Source of the DNA: Flavobacterium sp. TR2
Lineage (GTDB): Bacteria > Bacteroidota > Bacteroidia > Flavobacteriales > Flavobacteriaceae
Assembly: GCF_025252405.1 (NCBI RefSeq)
Contig: NZ_CP104307.1
Coordinates: forward strand, 2,480,001-2,544,000
Length of the DNA stretch: 64,000 nucleotides
Direction: 5' to 3'
A program made the position numbers and the translations under genes. This document shows positions 44,267 to 53,287 of this stretch, in pieces. The stretch's first letter is position 1. Each line of letters begins with the position of its first letter. Below the pieces are notes generated by a model. The model searched no databases, was not told where the DNA came from, and saw nothing but the letters and a program-made list of their open reading frames with translations.

Positions 44267-45660
44267 GAAAGGTACTGATTTTATTCTTGGTTTTTAATCT
44301 TTCTTGTTGGGCTCAAAACAGAGAGTTGCTTTATAATTTTACTTCAATTCCGCAATCTTCACTTGTGAATCCAGGAGCTGATGTTTCGTATAAATATTAT
44401 TTTGGATTTCCGGTTTTGTCTGGAGTTTCAGCAAATGTCGGTTCTAGCAGTTTTTCGGCTTATGATTTATTCGCCAAAAATGGAGTCGATTTTAATCAAA
44501 AAGTTAGAGATGTTGTCAATAAATCTTCGAGCAATGACAAAGTAGTGACCAATCAGCAATTGGAGATATTTTCTGGCGGATTCAGAATAGGAGGAAGAGA
44601 AAGCCGTTCCTATATTTCATTCGGATTGTATCAAGAATTCGATTTCTTTATGTTTGTTCCAAAAGATTTGGCTCTGTTAGCTTTAAACGGAAATAGAGAT
44701 TATATTGGAAAATCGTTTAATCTTGGCGATTTAAGTATGAAAGCCGAACTTCTTTCTGTCTTTCATGTCGGATTTCATAAAAAGGTAAACGATAAATTTG
44801 TTTACGGAGGACGCGCCAAAATCTATTCAAGCGGTGCAAATGCTACTTCTACAAAAAATTCAGGATACATTTATACCGGCGAGCAGGCAGGAACTCCAAA
44901 TCTTTACAATCAGGTTATTTCTTCCAATTTAGAACTAAAAACTTCTGGAATCGCCCGTTTTACCAAAGATGAGTACGAAGGAAACATCGCCCGTGATGTT
45001 GTCAATAATACTTTTTTTAACGGAAGTCTCGGTTTTGGCGTTGATGCGGGAATCACCTATTACATAAAAGACAATTTACAGCTAACGGCCAGTGTTATCG
45101 ATTTGGGTTTTGTAAGGCAGACCAAAGACATAGAAACATTAACTTACAAAGGAACTTACCAGTACAATGGCGCTAATCCAGATTTTTCGGGTACAGATGA
45201 CCCAGAAAATGTTTTTGACGAATTTGACAAAGCCATACCTAGAGATACGCTTTATAATAAATATACCACTTGGCGACCGACAAAATTGTATTCTTCTATA
45301 GAGTATTCATTTGGAGAAGCACGTCCCGATGACGAATGCAATTGTCATGGAAAAGTCAACAAATATTATAAAAATGCCGTAGGAGCACAATTGTTTGCCA
45401 TGTCTGCGCCTCGCACGCCTCTATTTGCGATAACAGCTTTTTACAGAAGAAATATTTTTAGAAAATTAGATCTTAAAGCAACTTATACCTTAGATACTTT
45501 TTCAAATGCCAATATTGGTTTAGGGCTTGCAGGAACAATTGGTCCGGTAAATATTTATGCCTTGGTCAATAATGTATTAGAGTATAAAGATATTTCAAAA
45601 GCCAATAGCGCAGCCTTTCAGCTCGGAATCAATTTTGTTTTTCAAGACAAAGAAGATTAG
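44263..45660 (+). CDS. DUF5723 outer-membrane protein
   Basis: A 465-residue exported protein with a signal ending at CWAQ (about 18). The early motif IPQSSLVNPGADVSYKYYFG and SGVSANVGSSSFSAYDLF match DUF5723, and repeated beta-strand patterns (VDAGITYYIKDNLQLTASV) point to a barrel. Related to the PorV/FadL-like barrels of Bacteroidota in general character. Function unknown; encoded with the preceding lipoprotein. Confidence 0.75.
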   Translation: MRKVLILFLVFNLSCWAQNRELLYNFTSIPQSSLVNPGADVSYKYYFGFPVLSGVSANVGSSSFSAYDLFAKNGVDFNQKVRDVVNKSSSNDKVVTNQQLEIFSGGFRIGGRESRSYISFGLYQEFDFFMFVPKDLALLALNGNRDYIGKSFNLGDLSMKAELLSVFHVGFHKKVNDKFVYGGRAKIYSSGANATSTKNSGYIYTGEQAGTPNLYNQVISSNLELKTSGIARFTKDEYEGNIARDVVNNTFFNGSLGFGVDAGITYYIKDNLQLTASVIDLGFVRQTKDIETLTYKGTYQYNGANPDFSGTDDPENVFDEFDKAIPRDTLYNKYTTWRPTKLYSSIEYSFGEARPDDECNCHGKVNKYYKNAVGAQLFAMSAPRTPLFAITAFYRRNIFRKLDLKATYTLDTFSNANIGLGLAGTIGPVNIYALVNNVLEYKDISKANSAAFQLGINFVFQDKED

Positions 45661-45671
45661 TTTTAATAATT

Positions 45672-45825
45672 AGAAGCTATTCCAGCTGTCCATTTCAAGC
45701 ACTCCAGCCAAAATACTTTTTTTCAAGGCATAAAAAGAGCTTCCGCTGGTCGCTTTTTTAAGCCAGAAAAAAATGTATTTTAGCTTTCCGTGGCTTTCCA
45801 TTTCCATCTGGGCTAGGACAGAACG
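45672..45825. repeat. Dispersed palindromic repeat, family A copy 2
   Basis: The element shares the end motifs GAAGCTATTCC and TTCCATCTGGGCTAGG with the copy at 1010-1102, in opposite orientation, and has a central GGTCGCTTTTTTAAGCCAG stem region. It is longer and more diverged, with an extra segment in its left part. It sits between the DUF5723 gene and the guaB promoter. Confidence 0.5.
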
Positions 45826-45894
45826 TTTTGTAAGACGATTCGTGTAAAGTTAAATTTATGAATAAGTTAGTATTCAAGTTAGCAATTTATTCAC

Positions 45895-45902
45895 TATATT
45901 TG
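45895..45902 (+). promoter_or_regulatory. -7 promoter box of guaB
   Basis: TATATTTG matches TAnnTTTG and lies 27 bases before the ATG at 45929. Confidence 0.6.
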
Positions 45903-45928
45903 CACGCAATTCAACTAGAAATTGCACC

Positions 45929-47401
45929 ATGATAGCACACAACTCCAAGATTATCGGCGAAGGTTTAACTTACGACGATGTATTATTAGTACCTAACTAC
46001 TCGAATGTGCTTCCTCGCGAAGTGAGCATTAAATCAAGATTCTCAAAAAACATCACATTAAACGTTCCAATTGTATCGGCTGCGATGGATACAGTTACAG
46101 AAAGTGCAATGGCAATCGCTATGGCACAAGAAGGCGGAATTGGTGTTTTACATAAAAATATGACTATCGAACAGCAAGCAGGAAAAGTTCGAAAAGTAAA
46201 ACGTGCAGAAGCAGGTATGATTATCGATCCGGTAACTTTACCAATGAACTCTACAATTGCTGATGCTAAAAATGCCATGAAAGAATTCGGAATCGGCGGT
46301 ATTCCAATCGTTGACGAAAATAAAATTCTTAAAGGAATTGTTACCAATCGTGACTTGCGTTTCGAAAAAAATGGTGCAAGACCAATCGCTGAGGTTATGA
46401 CAAGCCAAAATTTAGTTACTGTTTCTGAAGGAACTTCTTTAGAGCAAGCAGAAGTAGTTTTACAAGGTCATAAAATCGAAAAATTACCAGTTGTAAACGA
46501 TAAAAACGAATTAGTTGGTTTAATCACTTTTAGAGATATTACAAAACTGACTCAAAAGCCAATCGCAAACAAAGATTCTTTTGGACGTTTGAGAGTTGCT
46601 GCTGCAATTGGAGTTACTGGAGACGCAGTTCAAAGAGCTGAAGCTTTGGTTGCTGCTGGTGTAGACGCAATCATTATCGATACAGCTCACGGACACACAG
46701 AAGGTGTGGTGAATGTATTAAAAGAAGTAAAATCAAAATTCCCTCAAATAGACGTAGTGGTTGGAAATATCGCTACTCCAGAAGCGGCTAAGTATTTAGT
46801 AGAAAACGGAGCAGATGGTGTAAAAGTTGGAATCGGACCAGGTTCTATCTGTACAACTCGTATCGTTGCAGGTGTTGGTTTCCCGCAATTCTCAGCAGTT
46901 TTAGAAGTTGCTGCAGCTATCAAAGGAACTGGTGTTCCTGTAATTGCTGATGGTGGAATTCGTTACACAGGAGATATTCCTAAAGCTATCGCTGCAGGTG
47001 CTGACTGCGTAATGTTAGGCTCATTATTAGCGGGTACAAAAGAATCTCCGGGAGAAACCATCATTTTTGAAGGAAGAAAATTCAAATCTTACCGCGGAAT
47101 GGGTTCTGTTGAAGCTATGCAGACAGGTTCTAAAGACCGTTATTTCCAAGATGTTGAAGATGATGTTAAAAAATTAGTTCCAGAAGGAATTGTTGGACGT
47201 GTTCCTTACAAAGGTGAATTAAACGAAAGTATGCTTCAATTTATTGGAGGTCTTCGTGCAGGTATGGGATACTGCGGTTCAAAAGATATTCCTACTTTAC
47301 AGGAAACAGGACGTTTCGTGAGAATTACTTCAAGCGGAATCACTGAAAGCCACCCTCATAACGTAACTATTACAAAAGAAGCTCCGAATTATTCGAGATA
47401 A
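45929..47401 (+). CDS. guaB: IMP dehydrogenase
   Basis: Oxidises IMP to XMP with NAD, the committed step of guanine nucleotide synthesis. The 490-residue protein has the TIM barrel interrupted by two CBS domains (about 95-205; [18 protein letters not shown] and [18 protein letters not shown]), the catalytic loop [12 protein letters not shown] (Cys near 306), and the flap with GYCGS (about 452). Own promoter and terminator. Confidence 0.96.
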   Translation: MIAHNSKIIGEGLTYDDVLLVPNYSNVLPREVSIKSRFSKNITLNVPIVSAAMDTVTESAMAIAMAQEGGIGVLHKNMTIEQQAGKVRKVKRAEAGMIIDPVTLPMNSTIADAKNAMKEFGIGGIPIVDENKILKGIVTNRDLRFEKNGARPIAEVMTSQNLVTVSEGTSLEQAEVVLQGHKIEKLPVVNDKNELVGLITFRDITKLTQKPIANKDSFGRLRVAAAIGVTGDAVQRAEALVAAGVDAIIIDTAHGHTEGVVNVLKEVKSKFPQIDVVVGNIATPEAAKYLVENGADGVKVGIGPGSICTTRIVAGVGFPQFSAVLEVAAAIKGTGVPVIADGGIRYTGDIPKAIAAGADCVMLGSLLAGTKESPGETIIFEGRKFKSYRGMGSVEAMQTGSKDRYFQDVEDDVKKLVPEGIVGRVPYKGELNESMLQFIGGLRAGMGYCGSKDIPTLQETGRFVRITSSGITESHPHNVTITKEAPNYSR

Positions 47402-47418
47402 TTCAGAGGTATCATAAG

Positions 47419-47455
47419 AAAAAGGAGTTGTTTTAAAAGACAACTCCTTTTTTTA
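47419..47455 (+). terminator. Terminator after guaB
   Basis: AAAAAGGAGTTGT and ACAACTCCTTTTT with an eight-base loop and T-run. Confidence 0.85.
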
Positions 47456-47458
47456 TAA

Positions 47459-47580
47459 GCTTCGAAGAAGCGAAATATTTATAGAAAAGTTTAGGAGTTT
47501 ACCATATAAAGCTCCGCTGGAGCTTTTTTTATTTGCGTAATTGAAAATCTATAAATATTCTACCCCGCTGGTTTTACAGA
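47459..47580. repeat. Inverted REP-like pair related to the transposase-linked elements
   Basis: GCTTC-GAA-GAAGC stem (47459-47471) with tail GAAATATTTATAGAAAA, an inner AAAGCTCC-GCT-GGAGCTTT hairpin (about 47509-47527), and an opposed tail AAAATCTATAAATATTC next to CCCCGCTGG (about 47544-47571). The tails match those of the pair at 14723-14845, in the same head-to-head arrangement. Confidence 0.65.
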
Positions 47581-47604
47581 ATTTCTGACCAAACCATAAT
47601 TTAA

Positions 47605-48744
47605 TTAAAATCGGCTATTTAAAATATCTTCGGCAACAATATCAGAATGTAATAAATCTTCCATTTTCTTAGTCATTCGTTGCGCTTCCAAAGCATAGCC
47701 AAACATCTTTTTTTCATAATCGGCAATCGCATCATCGATGGTTTCGAATTTTCCATTCGTTAGATTTTCGGTCAAATGAAAAGCATCAAACAATCCCATA
47801 TTCACACCTTCTCCAGCAAACGGAGGCATTAAATGCGCTGCATCGCCAACAAGCGTAATGTTCGAATGTTCTTTCCAAGGCTCTTCCAAAGAAAATAAAC
47901 GCAATGGCAACCCGGAAAATTCAGTAGAAACAGCAAAGAATTTTTTGTAATCGTCTCCCCAGTTTTTAAAAGTTTCATTTAAAAAAGCAATCACAGCTTT
48001 ATCATCTTCAAAGTCGATTCCGTGATTTGAAATCCAATCTTCATCAGCTTTAAAAGATACGCCGAAATGAACCGAGCCATCACGCATAGTGTGGGTGTAA
48101 AACATTTTATGTTCGCCCATTGCCATCACATTTCCGTTTCCGTATTTAGGCTTAAATTCGGGGTAATCTTGATCCGGATTTACAATTTCACCCTGAATAA
48201 TGTAAGTTCCAGAAAGCTGAGGTTCTTGGTCGCTTACAAATTTTCTGGCGTTTGATCTTCCTCCGTTTGCGACAATAACAAAATCTGCAGTTGCTTTCGT
48301 TCCGTTTTTGAATTCTAAAACATACTGGTCTTCTGTTTTTTCAATGTTAATCAATTGGCTGTTCCAAGCAACAGTATTTTCTTTAAGATTGTCCAGCATA
48401 ATTTTTCTAAGATCATTACGGTCAATTTCTGGGCGTGAGAAAGCATTGGTTTCGTCTGGCATTTCATCAGAAGTGATATTTCCGTCCATATCTGCCATTT
48501 TCTCTCCTGTTGGTCTTGCATATTTGTAGAATTCATCCATTAAACTTGCTTTCTGAATTGCAAATTGACCAGAATCTGAATGAATGTCAAGAGTTCCGCC
48601 CGAAGTTCTAGCTTGGGCGTTGATGTCTCTTTCGTAAACCGTAACATCAGCACCATTAATCTGTAGAATTCTAGCCGTAGTCAATCCAACTGGACCGCCG
48701 CCAATAATGGCAATTTTTTTATTTTCTATAATTGAATTTTTCAT
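47605..48744 (-). CDS. TetX-like FAD-dependent monooxygenase
   Basis: A 379-residue class A flavin monooxygenase closely resembling Tet(X) in layout. The FAD-binding GGGPVGLTTARIL begins at residue 15, RNDLRKIMLDNL near 112, the second FAD motif GDAAHLMPPFAGEGVNMGL near 294, and the NADPH-linked region NGGRSNARKF near 160. From memory of Tet(X), substrate residues Gln192 and His234 have counterparts (IIQGEI; VHFGVSF), whereas Arg213 seems not to be conserved (NGNVMAMG). Tetracycline oxidation is therefore uncertain. The gene starts 29 bases after a TetR-type repressor, so its expression is probably ligand-induced. Confidence 0.85.
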   Translation of the reverse strand: MKNSIIENKKIAIIGGGPVGLTTARILQINGADVTVYERDINAQARTSGGTLDIHSDSGQFAIQKASLMDEFYKYARPTGEKMADMDGNITSDEMPDETNAFSRPEIDRNDLRKIMLDNLKENTVAWNSQLINIEKTEDQYVLEFKNGTKATADFVIVANGGRSNARKFVSDQEPQLSGTYIIQGEIVNPDQDYPEFKPKYGNGNVMAMGEHKMFYTHTMRDGSVHFGVSFKADEDWISNHGIDFEDDKAVIAFLNETFKNWGDDYKKFFAVSTEFSGLPLRLFSLEEPWKEHSNITLVGDAAHLMPPFAGEGVNMGLFDAFHLTENLTNGKFETIDDAIADYEKKMFGYALEAQRMTKKMEDLLHSDIVAEDILNSRF

Positions 48745-48773
48745 TGTATTTAAAATTGAATTTTGAAATTTAT

Positions 48774-49364
48774 TTATGGAGTAAGCGCTTTTAAAACGAG
48801 ATTAAAGGCTTCATTTTTGATCTCTTCATTAAGAACAAAAGATTTTCCGGACATTGATTTTCCGTCTCTATGAAATTCTAAAAGCGAATAAAGCGAGCCA
48901 TAGGCAATACTCCAAAAGACTTCATAAGACACTGAAATAAGTTCTTTTCTCTCAATTGCAGAAAGCATAAATGCAGTCATCATTTGCTTGTATTCTCCCG
49001 TTACCTCCTGTATGATTGCATCGCCATGAGTGGAATGTCTCAAAAGTTCGAAACAACTTGCCTTCAGCGTAAAATTTTGATTGAAATAAATACGGTTTTC
49101 CCATTGATTTCGCAATCCATCCTTAAAAGACATATCTGAAGAGAAGCCGTCAAACATTTTTTCAAAGAAATTTTGGCCAATTTCAATGCCGATTTTTCGA
49201 ATCAAATCTTCCTTGTCTGAATAATAAATGTAAAGCGTCGCAACAGAAATTCCGCATTCTTTTGCCAGACGATTCATTCCAAAGCCTTCTATGCCTTGGT
49301 TTACGATCATTTCTATTGCTTTTTGTTTTACAATTTCCTCTTTATTACTATCTCGCGTTCTCAT
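48774..49364 (-). CDS. TetR/AcrR family repressor
   Basis: A 196-residue regulator with N-terminal helix-turn-helix (GFGMNRLAKECGISVATLY, about 28-46) and a helical ligand/dimer domain. It resembles AcrR-like proteins of the QacR/TetR superfamily in length. A palindrome at 49401-49420 overlies its promoter's -33 region, so it probably represses itself and the downstream TetX-like gene. The inducer is unknown. Confidence 0.87.
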   Translation of the reverse strand: MRTRDSNKEEIVKQKAIEMIVNQGIEGFGMNRLAKECGISVATLYIYYSDKEDLIRKIGIEIGQNFFEKMFDGFSSDMSFKDGLRNQWENRIYFNQNFTLKASCFELLRHSTHGDAIIQEVTGEYKQMMTAFMLSAIERKELISVSYEVFWSIAYGSLYSLLEFHRDGKSMSGKSFVLNEEIKNEAFNLVLKALTP

Positions 49365-49384
49365 AATTCTAATTTATTATGGCA

Positions 49385-49420
49385 CAAAGATATAAATAAT
49401 AAATGAACGATCGCTTATTT
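49385..49420 (-). promoter_or_regulatory. tetR promoter with overlapping palindromic operator
   Basis: A -7 box TATCTTTG (minus) lies at 49385-49392. The dyad at 49401-49420, centred on CGATCG, has 8 of 10 paired positions and covers where the -33 element should be. TGAACGATCG-type dyads are usual TetR-family operators. Confidence 0.55.
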
Positions 49421-49671
49421 TTGGTTTTTTTTTTGAGCTGCTATCCCGAGGCTTCGGGACTAAGGTGTTGAGGTTCTTAGGTTTTCTTAGGTTGAGAGGT
49501 TGTTTTAGGTTTAAAGGTTTAAAGTGGCAAAGGTTGAAAGAGGCGAAGATTCATAGATGTAAAGGTTGGAGGGGTTGAAATTTGAATTGCCTCCAGCTTT
49601 AGCTGGAGGTTTTAAAAAAAAAAGCCTAGTGAAAGGCTTTAGCCAAATTTTTATGCTTTTGAATTTTAAAA
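49421..49671. repeat. Repeat-rich spacer with no gene
   Basis: Contains a variant palindrome TCCCGAGGCTTCGGGA at 49444-49459, a run of degenerate AGGTT motifs (about 49465-49570), the perfect stem CCTCCAGCT-TT-AGCTGGAGG at 49590-49609 and a GCCTAGTGAAAGGC-type stem after it. I see no coding frame worth listing. Confidence 0.6.
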
Positions 49672-49713
49672 AAAAATCAGCTGAAACAATGTATATCATT
49701 TCAGCTGATTTTT
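49672..49713 (-). terminator. Terminator after the L,D-transpeptidase gene
   Basis: AAAAATCAGCTGAAA and TTTCAGCTGATTTTT, 15-bp perfect arms with a 12-base loop. Confidence 0.8.
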
Positions 49714-49730
49714 ATATCGAGAGTATATTT

Positions 49731-50615
49731 TTATAAAGTTTTGGTTGCTTCTGCTTCTCTTAGATTTTGATTTTTTAAAATTTCTTTTAAGAAAGGCTTG
49801 ACTAGAGTCTCAATTTCAGATTCTGCAATGTTTAAAGCTTCAGGATCTGATGCTAATTTGAGCCAAGGTTTTTGTCCATCAAAATCATAGTTTCCAAAAA
49901 CGATTACAGGAGTTCCTTTTACTTTAATGTTTTCCTTGTCTTTTAGGATCCATTCATCAGCAAAAGTGTAAAGATATTTGGCGTCTTTTTCTAATAATCG
50001 CAAACAAGAATGTGAGGCAGGATATCCTGGCAAATCATATTGATGAAAGCCAACTCCAAGTTTGTTTTCAATATTAAAGTTCCATTTTAGTTCCCACTCA
50101 TCATTAAATGTGCTGGTTGTTTTTTCTGCCTTCCAATTCGTAAAAAATAATCCCGTAGGAGTAGGGTCTTTTTTTCTTCCCATATTGGTTGGTCCTGTAC
50201 GAACCAATTCGCCATTTTCATAAGCGGCAAAAGCCTGTGTAGGATAGGAAAAAAGGATGATTTTTGAAACTTCTTCTAAAGCTGAGACGTGTAACGGAAA
50301 CGGAAAGTAATAGACCAAGTCTCCGCTAAAATCTTCTGGAATTACAACAGAATCCAGTTTTTTAAAGTTAGCTTTATCTGTTCGGTTTAAAGCATAAACA
50401 ATATCCATTTTGGAGCTGTCAGCTTCATTTAGTTTTAGCCATTCTTTAGTGTTTGCTATTTGATAAGCAGCAGTTTCTGGCTTTTTATATTCGATTACTT
50501 TCTTTTTCTCTTTTTTATTTTCAGTCAATGTTATGGTATCGGTTTTTTTGCAAGAACCTAATAAGACTAACATTAAAATCAGTAGGGCGTTTGCTGTGTA
50601 ATATAACTTTTTCAT
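49731..50615 (-). CDS. L,D-transpeptidase (YkuD) lipoprotein
   Basis: About 294 residues. A lipobox (LLGSCKK, about Cys19) anchors it to a membrane; it would cross-link peptidoglycan or attach proteins through meso-diaminopimelate. The YkuD motif appears as GVGFHQYDLPGYPASHSCLRLLEKD (His, then Ser-His-Ser-Cys); the canonical ShGC has Gly changed to Ser here, while the catalytic Cys and Arg are kept. An in-frame ATG at 50717 exists, but only the start at 50615 gives a lipoprotein signal. Confidence 0.8.
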   Translation of the reverse strand: MKKLYYTANALLILMLVLLGSCKKTDTITLTENKKEKKKVIEYKKPETAAYQIANTKEWLKLNEADSSKMDIVYALNRTDKANFKKLDSVVIPEDFSGDLVYYFPFPLHVSALEEVSKIILFSYPTQAFAAYENGELVRTGPTNMGRKKDPTPTGLFFTNWKAEKTTSTFNDEWELKWNFNIENKLGVGFHQYDLPGYPASHSCLRLLEKDAKYLYTFADEWILKDKENIKVKGTPVIVFGNYDFDGQKPWLKLASDPEALNIAESEIETLVKPFLKEILKNQNLREAEATKTL

Positions 50616-50731
50616 AGGTCGTATTTTTATGAATATAAAGTTATAAATCTGATAGCTGAAAAGGGTTACATAATTTTTTGAATTGGTTTCGGGATTTTCA
50701 TTAATTATAAAAAGCAAAGTATTTTTAAAAC

Positions 50732-51316
50732 TTAAATCAAACTTTTAATTTTTGCATATTGCAATAGCATGATAGTTTTAGCATCTGTTATTTCTCCAGA
50801 TTCGATCATAGCGTAGGCTTGGTCAAACGTAAATTCCAAAACCTCTATATTTTCCTGTTCGGCATCTAATCCGCCGCCTTCGCTCACTTTCATATTTTCG
50901 TCATATTCTCCAACAAAAAGATATAAAATTTCTGTTACTGATCCTGGTGACATATAGGTTTCGAGAACTTTCTGCACTTTGCTTAAACGATAGCCTGTTT
51001 CTTCTTCAGTTTCACGAATAATGGCTTGTTCTGCATTGTCTTTGTCTAAAAGCCCGGCACAAACTTCAATCATCATTCCGGTTTTATTTCCGTTTAAAAA
51101 GGTTGGCAAACGAAATTGTCGCGTCAGGATAACCGTTTTTTTTATTGAATTATATAGTAAAATTCCAGCGCCATTTCCGCGGTCATAAACTTCGCGAATG
51201 TGCGACTCAGCAGGCTGGTTTTCTTTTTTGTAGTCAAAAGTTACTTTGTTTAATACATACCAATTGTCTGAAAGCAATTTGGTTTCTGTAATTTCGATTT
51301 CTGGATTTTTTCTCAT
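50732..51316 (-). CDS. NUDIX hydrolase, GDP-mannose pyrophosphatase NudK-like
   Basis: A 194-residue pyrophosphohydrolase. The Nudix box GLLDKDNAEQAIIRETEEETGY lies near residue 86; the N-terminal ITETKLLSDNWYVLNKVTFDY and the later SPGSVTEILYLFVGEYDENM fit the NudK/ADP-sugar subgroup, which hydrolyses GDP-mannose or ADP-ribose. The ATG at 51316 is used; a TTG at 51331 lies inside the next terminator. Cytosolic. Confidence 0.85.
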   Translation of the reverse strand: MRKNPEIEITETKLLSDNWYVLNKVTFDYKKENQPAESHIREVYDRGNGAGILLYNSIKKTVILTRQFRLPTFLNGNKTGMMIEVCAGLLDKDNAEQAIIRETEEETGYRLSKVQKVLETYMSPGSVTEILYLFVGEYDENMKVSEGGGLDAEQENIEVLEFTFDQAYAMIESGEITDAKTIMLLQYAKIKSLI

Positions 51317-51336
51317 GGCAGTAATAGTCAAAAAAA

Positions 51337-51360
51337 ACGCTCTGATAATCAGAGCGTTTA
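51337..51360 (-). terminator. Terminator after purA
   Basis: AACGCTCTGAT-A-ATCAGAGCGTT, arms of ten bases or more, directly past the purA stop. The minus-strand U-run is TTTTTTT. Confidence 0.75.
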
Positions 51361-51366
51361 AGTGTA

Positions 51367-52638
51367 TTATTTTGTTATTGTTTGTTTTCTATCTGGTCCA
51401 ACCGATACGATTTTGATTGGCACTTCGATTTCTTTTTCAATAAACTCAATATATTCTTTTAGCTCAATTGGCAATTGATCGTAAGATGTCAATCCAGTCA
51501 AATCTTGCTTCCATCCTTTGAATTCTTTGTAAACCGGAGTAACATTTTCTGGTTCAATGTTATAAGGGAAGTGAGAAATGTTTTGTCCTTTGTAGTTGTA
51601 CTCTGTACAAACTTTTAAAGTTTCGAAACCAGAAAGAACGTCACCTTTCATCATCATTAACTGAGTAACTCCGTTAACTTGAACTGCATATTTTAAAGCG
51701 ACAAGGTCTAACCATCCGCAACGTCTTTGTCTTCCTGTTACAGAACCAAATTCGTTACCAACTTTTGCCATTGTAGCGCCAACTTCGTCAAAAAGCTCAG
51801 TTGGGAAAGGTCCGCTACCCACACGAGTAACGTAAGCTTTAAAAATTCCGTAAACCTCTTTGATTTTGTTAGGAGCAATCCCTAAACCTGTACAAGCTCC
51901 AGCAGCAGTAGTGTTTGATGAAGTTACGAAAGGATAAGTTCCGAAATCAACATCTAACAAAGACCCTTGAGCTCCTTCGCAAAGAATAGATTTTCCAGCT
52001 TTCTGAGCTTGGTGCATATATTCTTCACTGTCAATAAAGTCTAATTTCTTTAATTCTTCAATAGCTTCGAAGAATTCTTTTTCTAATTCAGCTAAATTGT
52101 ACTGGATATTCACATCGTAAAAAGCGATCATTGCTTCGTGTTTGTCAGCCAAAGCTCTGTAACGATCTTTAAAATCCTCTAATTCGATGTCTCCAACACG
52201 TAAACCATTTCTACCTGTTTTATCCATATAAGTTGGTCCAATTCCTTTAAGAGTAGAACCAATTTTAGCTTTTCCTTTTGATGCTTCAGAAGCTGCGTCA
52301 AGCAAACGGTGTGTTGGTAAAATTAAGTGTGCTTTTCTAGAAATGATTAATTTCTTTTTGATGTCAAGGTTGAATTTTTCTAAACCTTCAATTTCTTTTT
52401 GGAAAACTACAGGATCAATTACAACTCCATTTCCGATGATATTTACTGAGTTTTTATGAAAAATTCCAGAAGGAATCGTTCTAAGTACGTGTTTAATTCC
52501 GTCAAATTCTAATGTATGCCCTGCGTTAGGTCCTCCTTGAAAACGTGCAATGATATCATAATTTGAGGTAAGTACGTCAACAATTTTTCCTTTACCTTCA
52601 TCTCCCCATTGTAATCCTAGTAATAAATCTACGGTCAT
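51367..52638 (-). CDS. purA: Adenylosuccinate synthetase
   Basis: Joins IMP and aspartate with GTP, first step from IMP to AMP. The 423-residue protein shows the GTP P-loop GDEGKGKIVD (12), NAGHT (about 39), GSTLKGIGPTYMDK (about 126) and GRQRRCGWLDLVALKY (about 302). Downstream of the Fur-family gene. Confidence 0.97.
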   Translation of the reverse strand: MTVDLLLGLQWGDEGKGKIVDVLTSNYDIIARFQGGPNAGHTLEFDGIKHVLRTIPSGIFHKNSVNIIGNGVVIDPVVFQKEIEGLEKFNLDIKKKLIISRKAHLILPTHRLLDAASEASKGKAKIGSTLKGIGPTYMDKTGRNGLRVGDIELEDFKDRYRALADKHEAMIAFYDVNIQYNLAELEKEFFEAIEELKKLDFIDSEEYMHQAQKAGKSILCEGAQGSLLDVDFGTYPFVTSSNTTAAGACTGLGIAPNKIKEVYGIFKAYVTRVGSGPFPTELFDEVGATMAKVGNEFGSVTGRQRRCGWLDLVALKYAVQVNGVTQLMMMKGDVLSGFETLKVCTEYNYKGQNISHFPYNIEPENVTPVYKEFKGWKQDLTGLTSYDQLPIELKEYIEFIEKEIEVPIKIVSVGPDRKQTITK

Positions 52639-52734
52639 TCTTCTTTAATTTGCGTTGGGACAATCTCAGTTGTCCTACTGATTATGTAGTTAATTTTCTT
52701 TTTTTCTTTTTTTGAAAAAGTCTAATTGAATAGA

Positions 52735-53199
52735 CTATGAATTTGAGCTTTGCTTTTTGTTTCCGTAGAAATAAAGCGAATGATTAGTGATTTCAATATC
52801 AAAAATTTCTTCGATAGTCTTTTTGATGGTTTGAATTCTTGGATCGCAAAATTCAATCACTTCTCCCGAATCTGTCATAATGATGTGATCATGCTGTTTA
52901 TCAAAATATGATTTTTCGTAGTAAGCCTGATTTTGTCCAAATTGATGTTTTCTAACCAAAGCGCAGTCCAACAATAACTCAATCGTGTTGTACAAAGTAG
53001 CTCTACTCACACGATAGTTCTTGTTTTTCATTTTGATATAAAGGTTTTCTATGTCAAAATGTTCCTCGCTGTCGTAAATTTCCTGAAGTATAGCATAACG
53101 CTCAGGAGTTTTGCGATGCCCTTTTTGTTCAAGATACAATGTAAAAACATTTTTTACAATTTCTTGATTCTTAGTGTTGTCAGTTGAAATAAGTGTCAT
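52735..53199 (-). CDS. Fur-family transcriptional regulator
   Basis: A 154-residue metal- or peroxide-responsive repressor. Winged-helix recognition region [29 protein letters not shown] (about 50-78) and a His-rich segment [19 protein letters not shown]. The two CxxC motifs that hold the structural zinc in most Fur proteins are absent (MTDSG where CxxCG is expected), which places it among the divergent members. The ATG at 53199 is used; the upstream in-frame TTG at 53208 lies inside the -7 box, and the mRNA may be leaderless. Confidence 0.85.
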   Translation of the reverse strand: MTLISTDNTKNQEIVKNVFTLYLEQKGHRKTPERYAILQEIYDSEEHFDIENLYIKMKNKNYRVSRATLYNTIELLLDCALVRKHQFGQNQAYYEKSYFDKQHDHIIMTDSGEVIEFCDPRIQTIKKTIEEIFDIEITNHSLYFYGNKKQSSNS

Positions 53200-53205
53200 A
53201 TCCGG

Positions 53206-53213
53206 CAAAGATA
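53206..53213 (-). promoter_or_regulatory. -7 promoter box of the Fur-family gene
   Basis: Minus-strand TATCTTTG lies only seven bases before the ATG at 53199, implying transcription from at or near the start codon. Confidence 0.55.
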
Positions 53214-53287
53214 ATTTTTTATTTTTAATGAATAAAAGTTTCGGGTTTAAAGTTTCGTTACAAAATTCTTATAGTTTCCCTAAAAAG

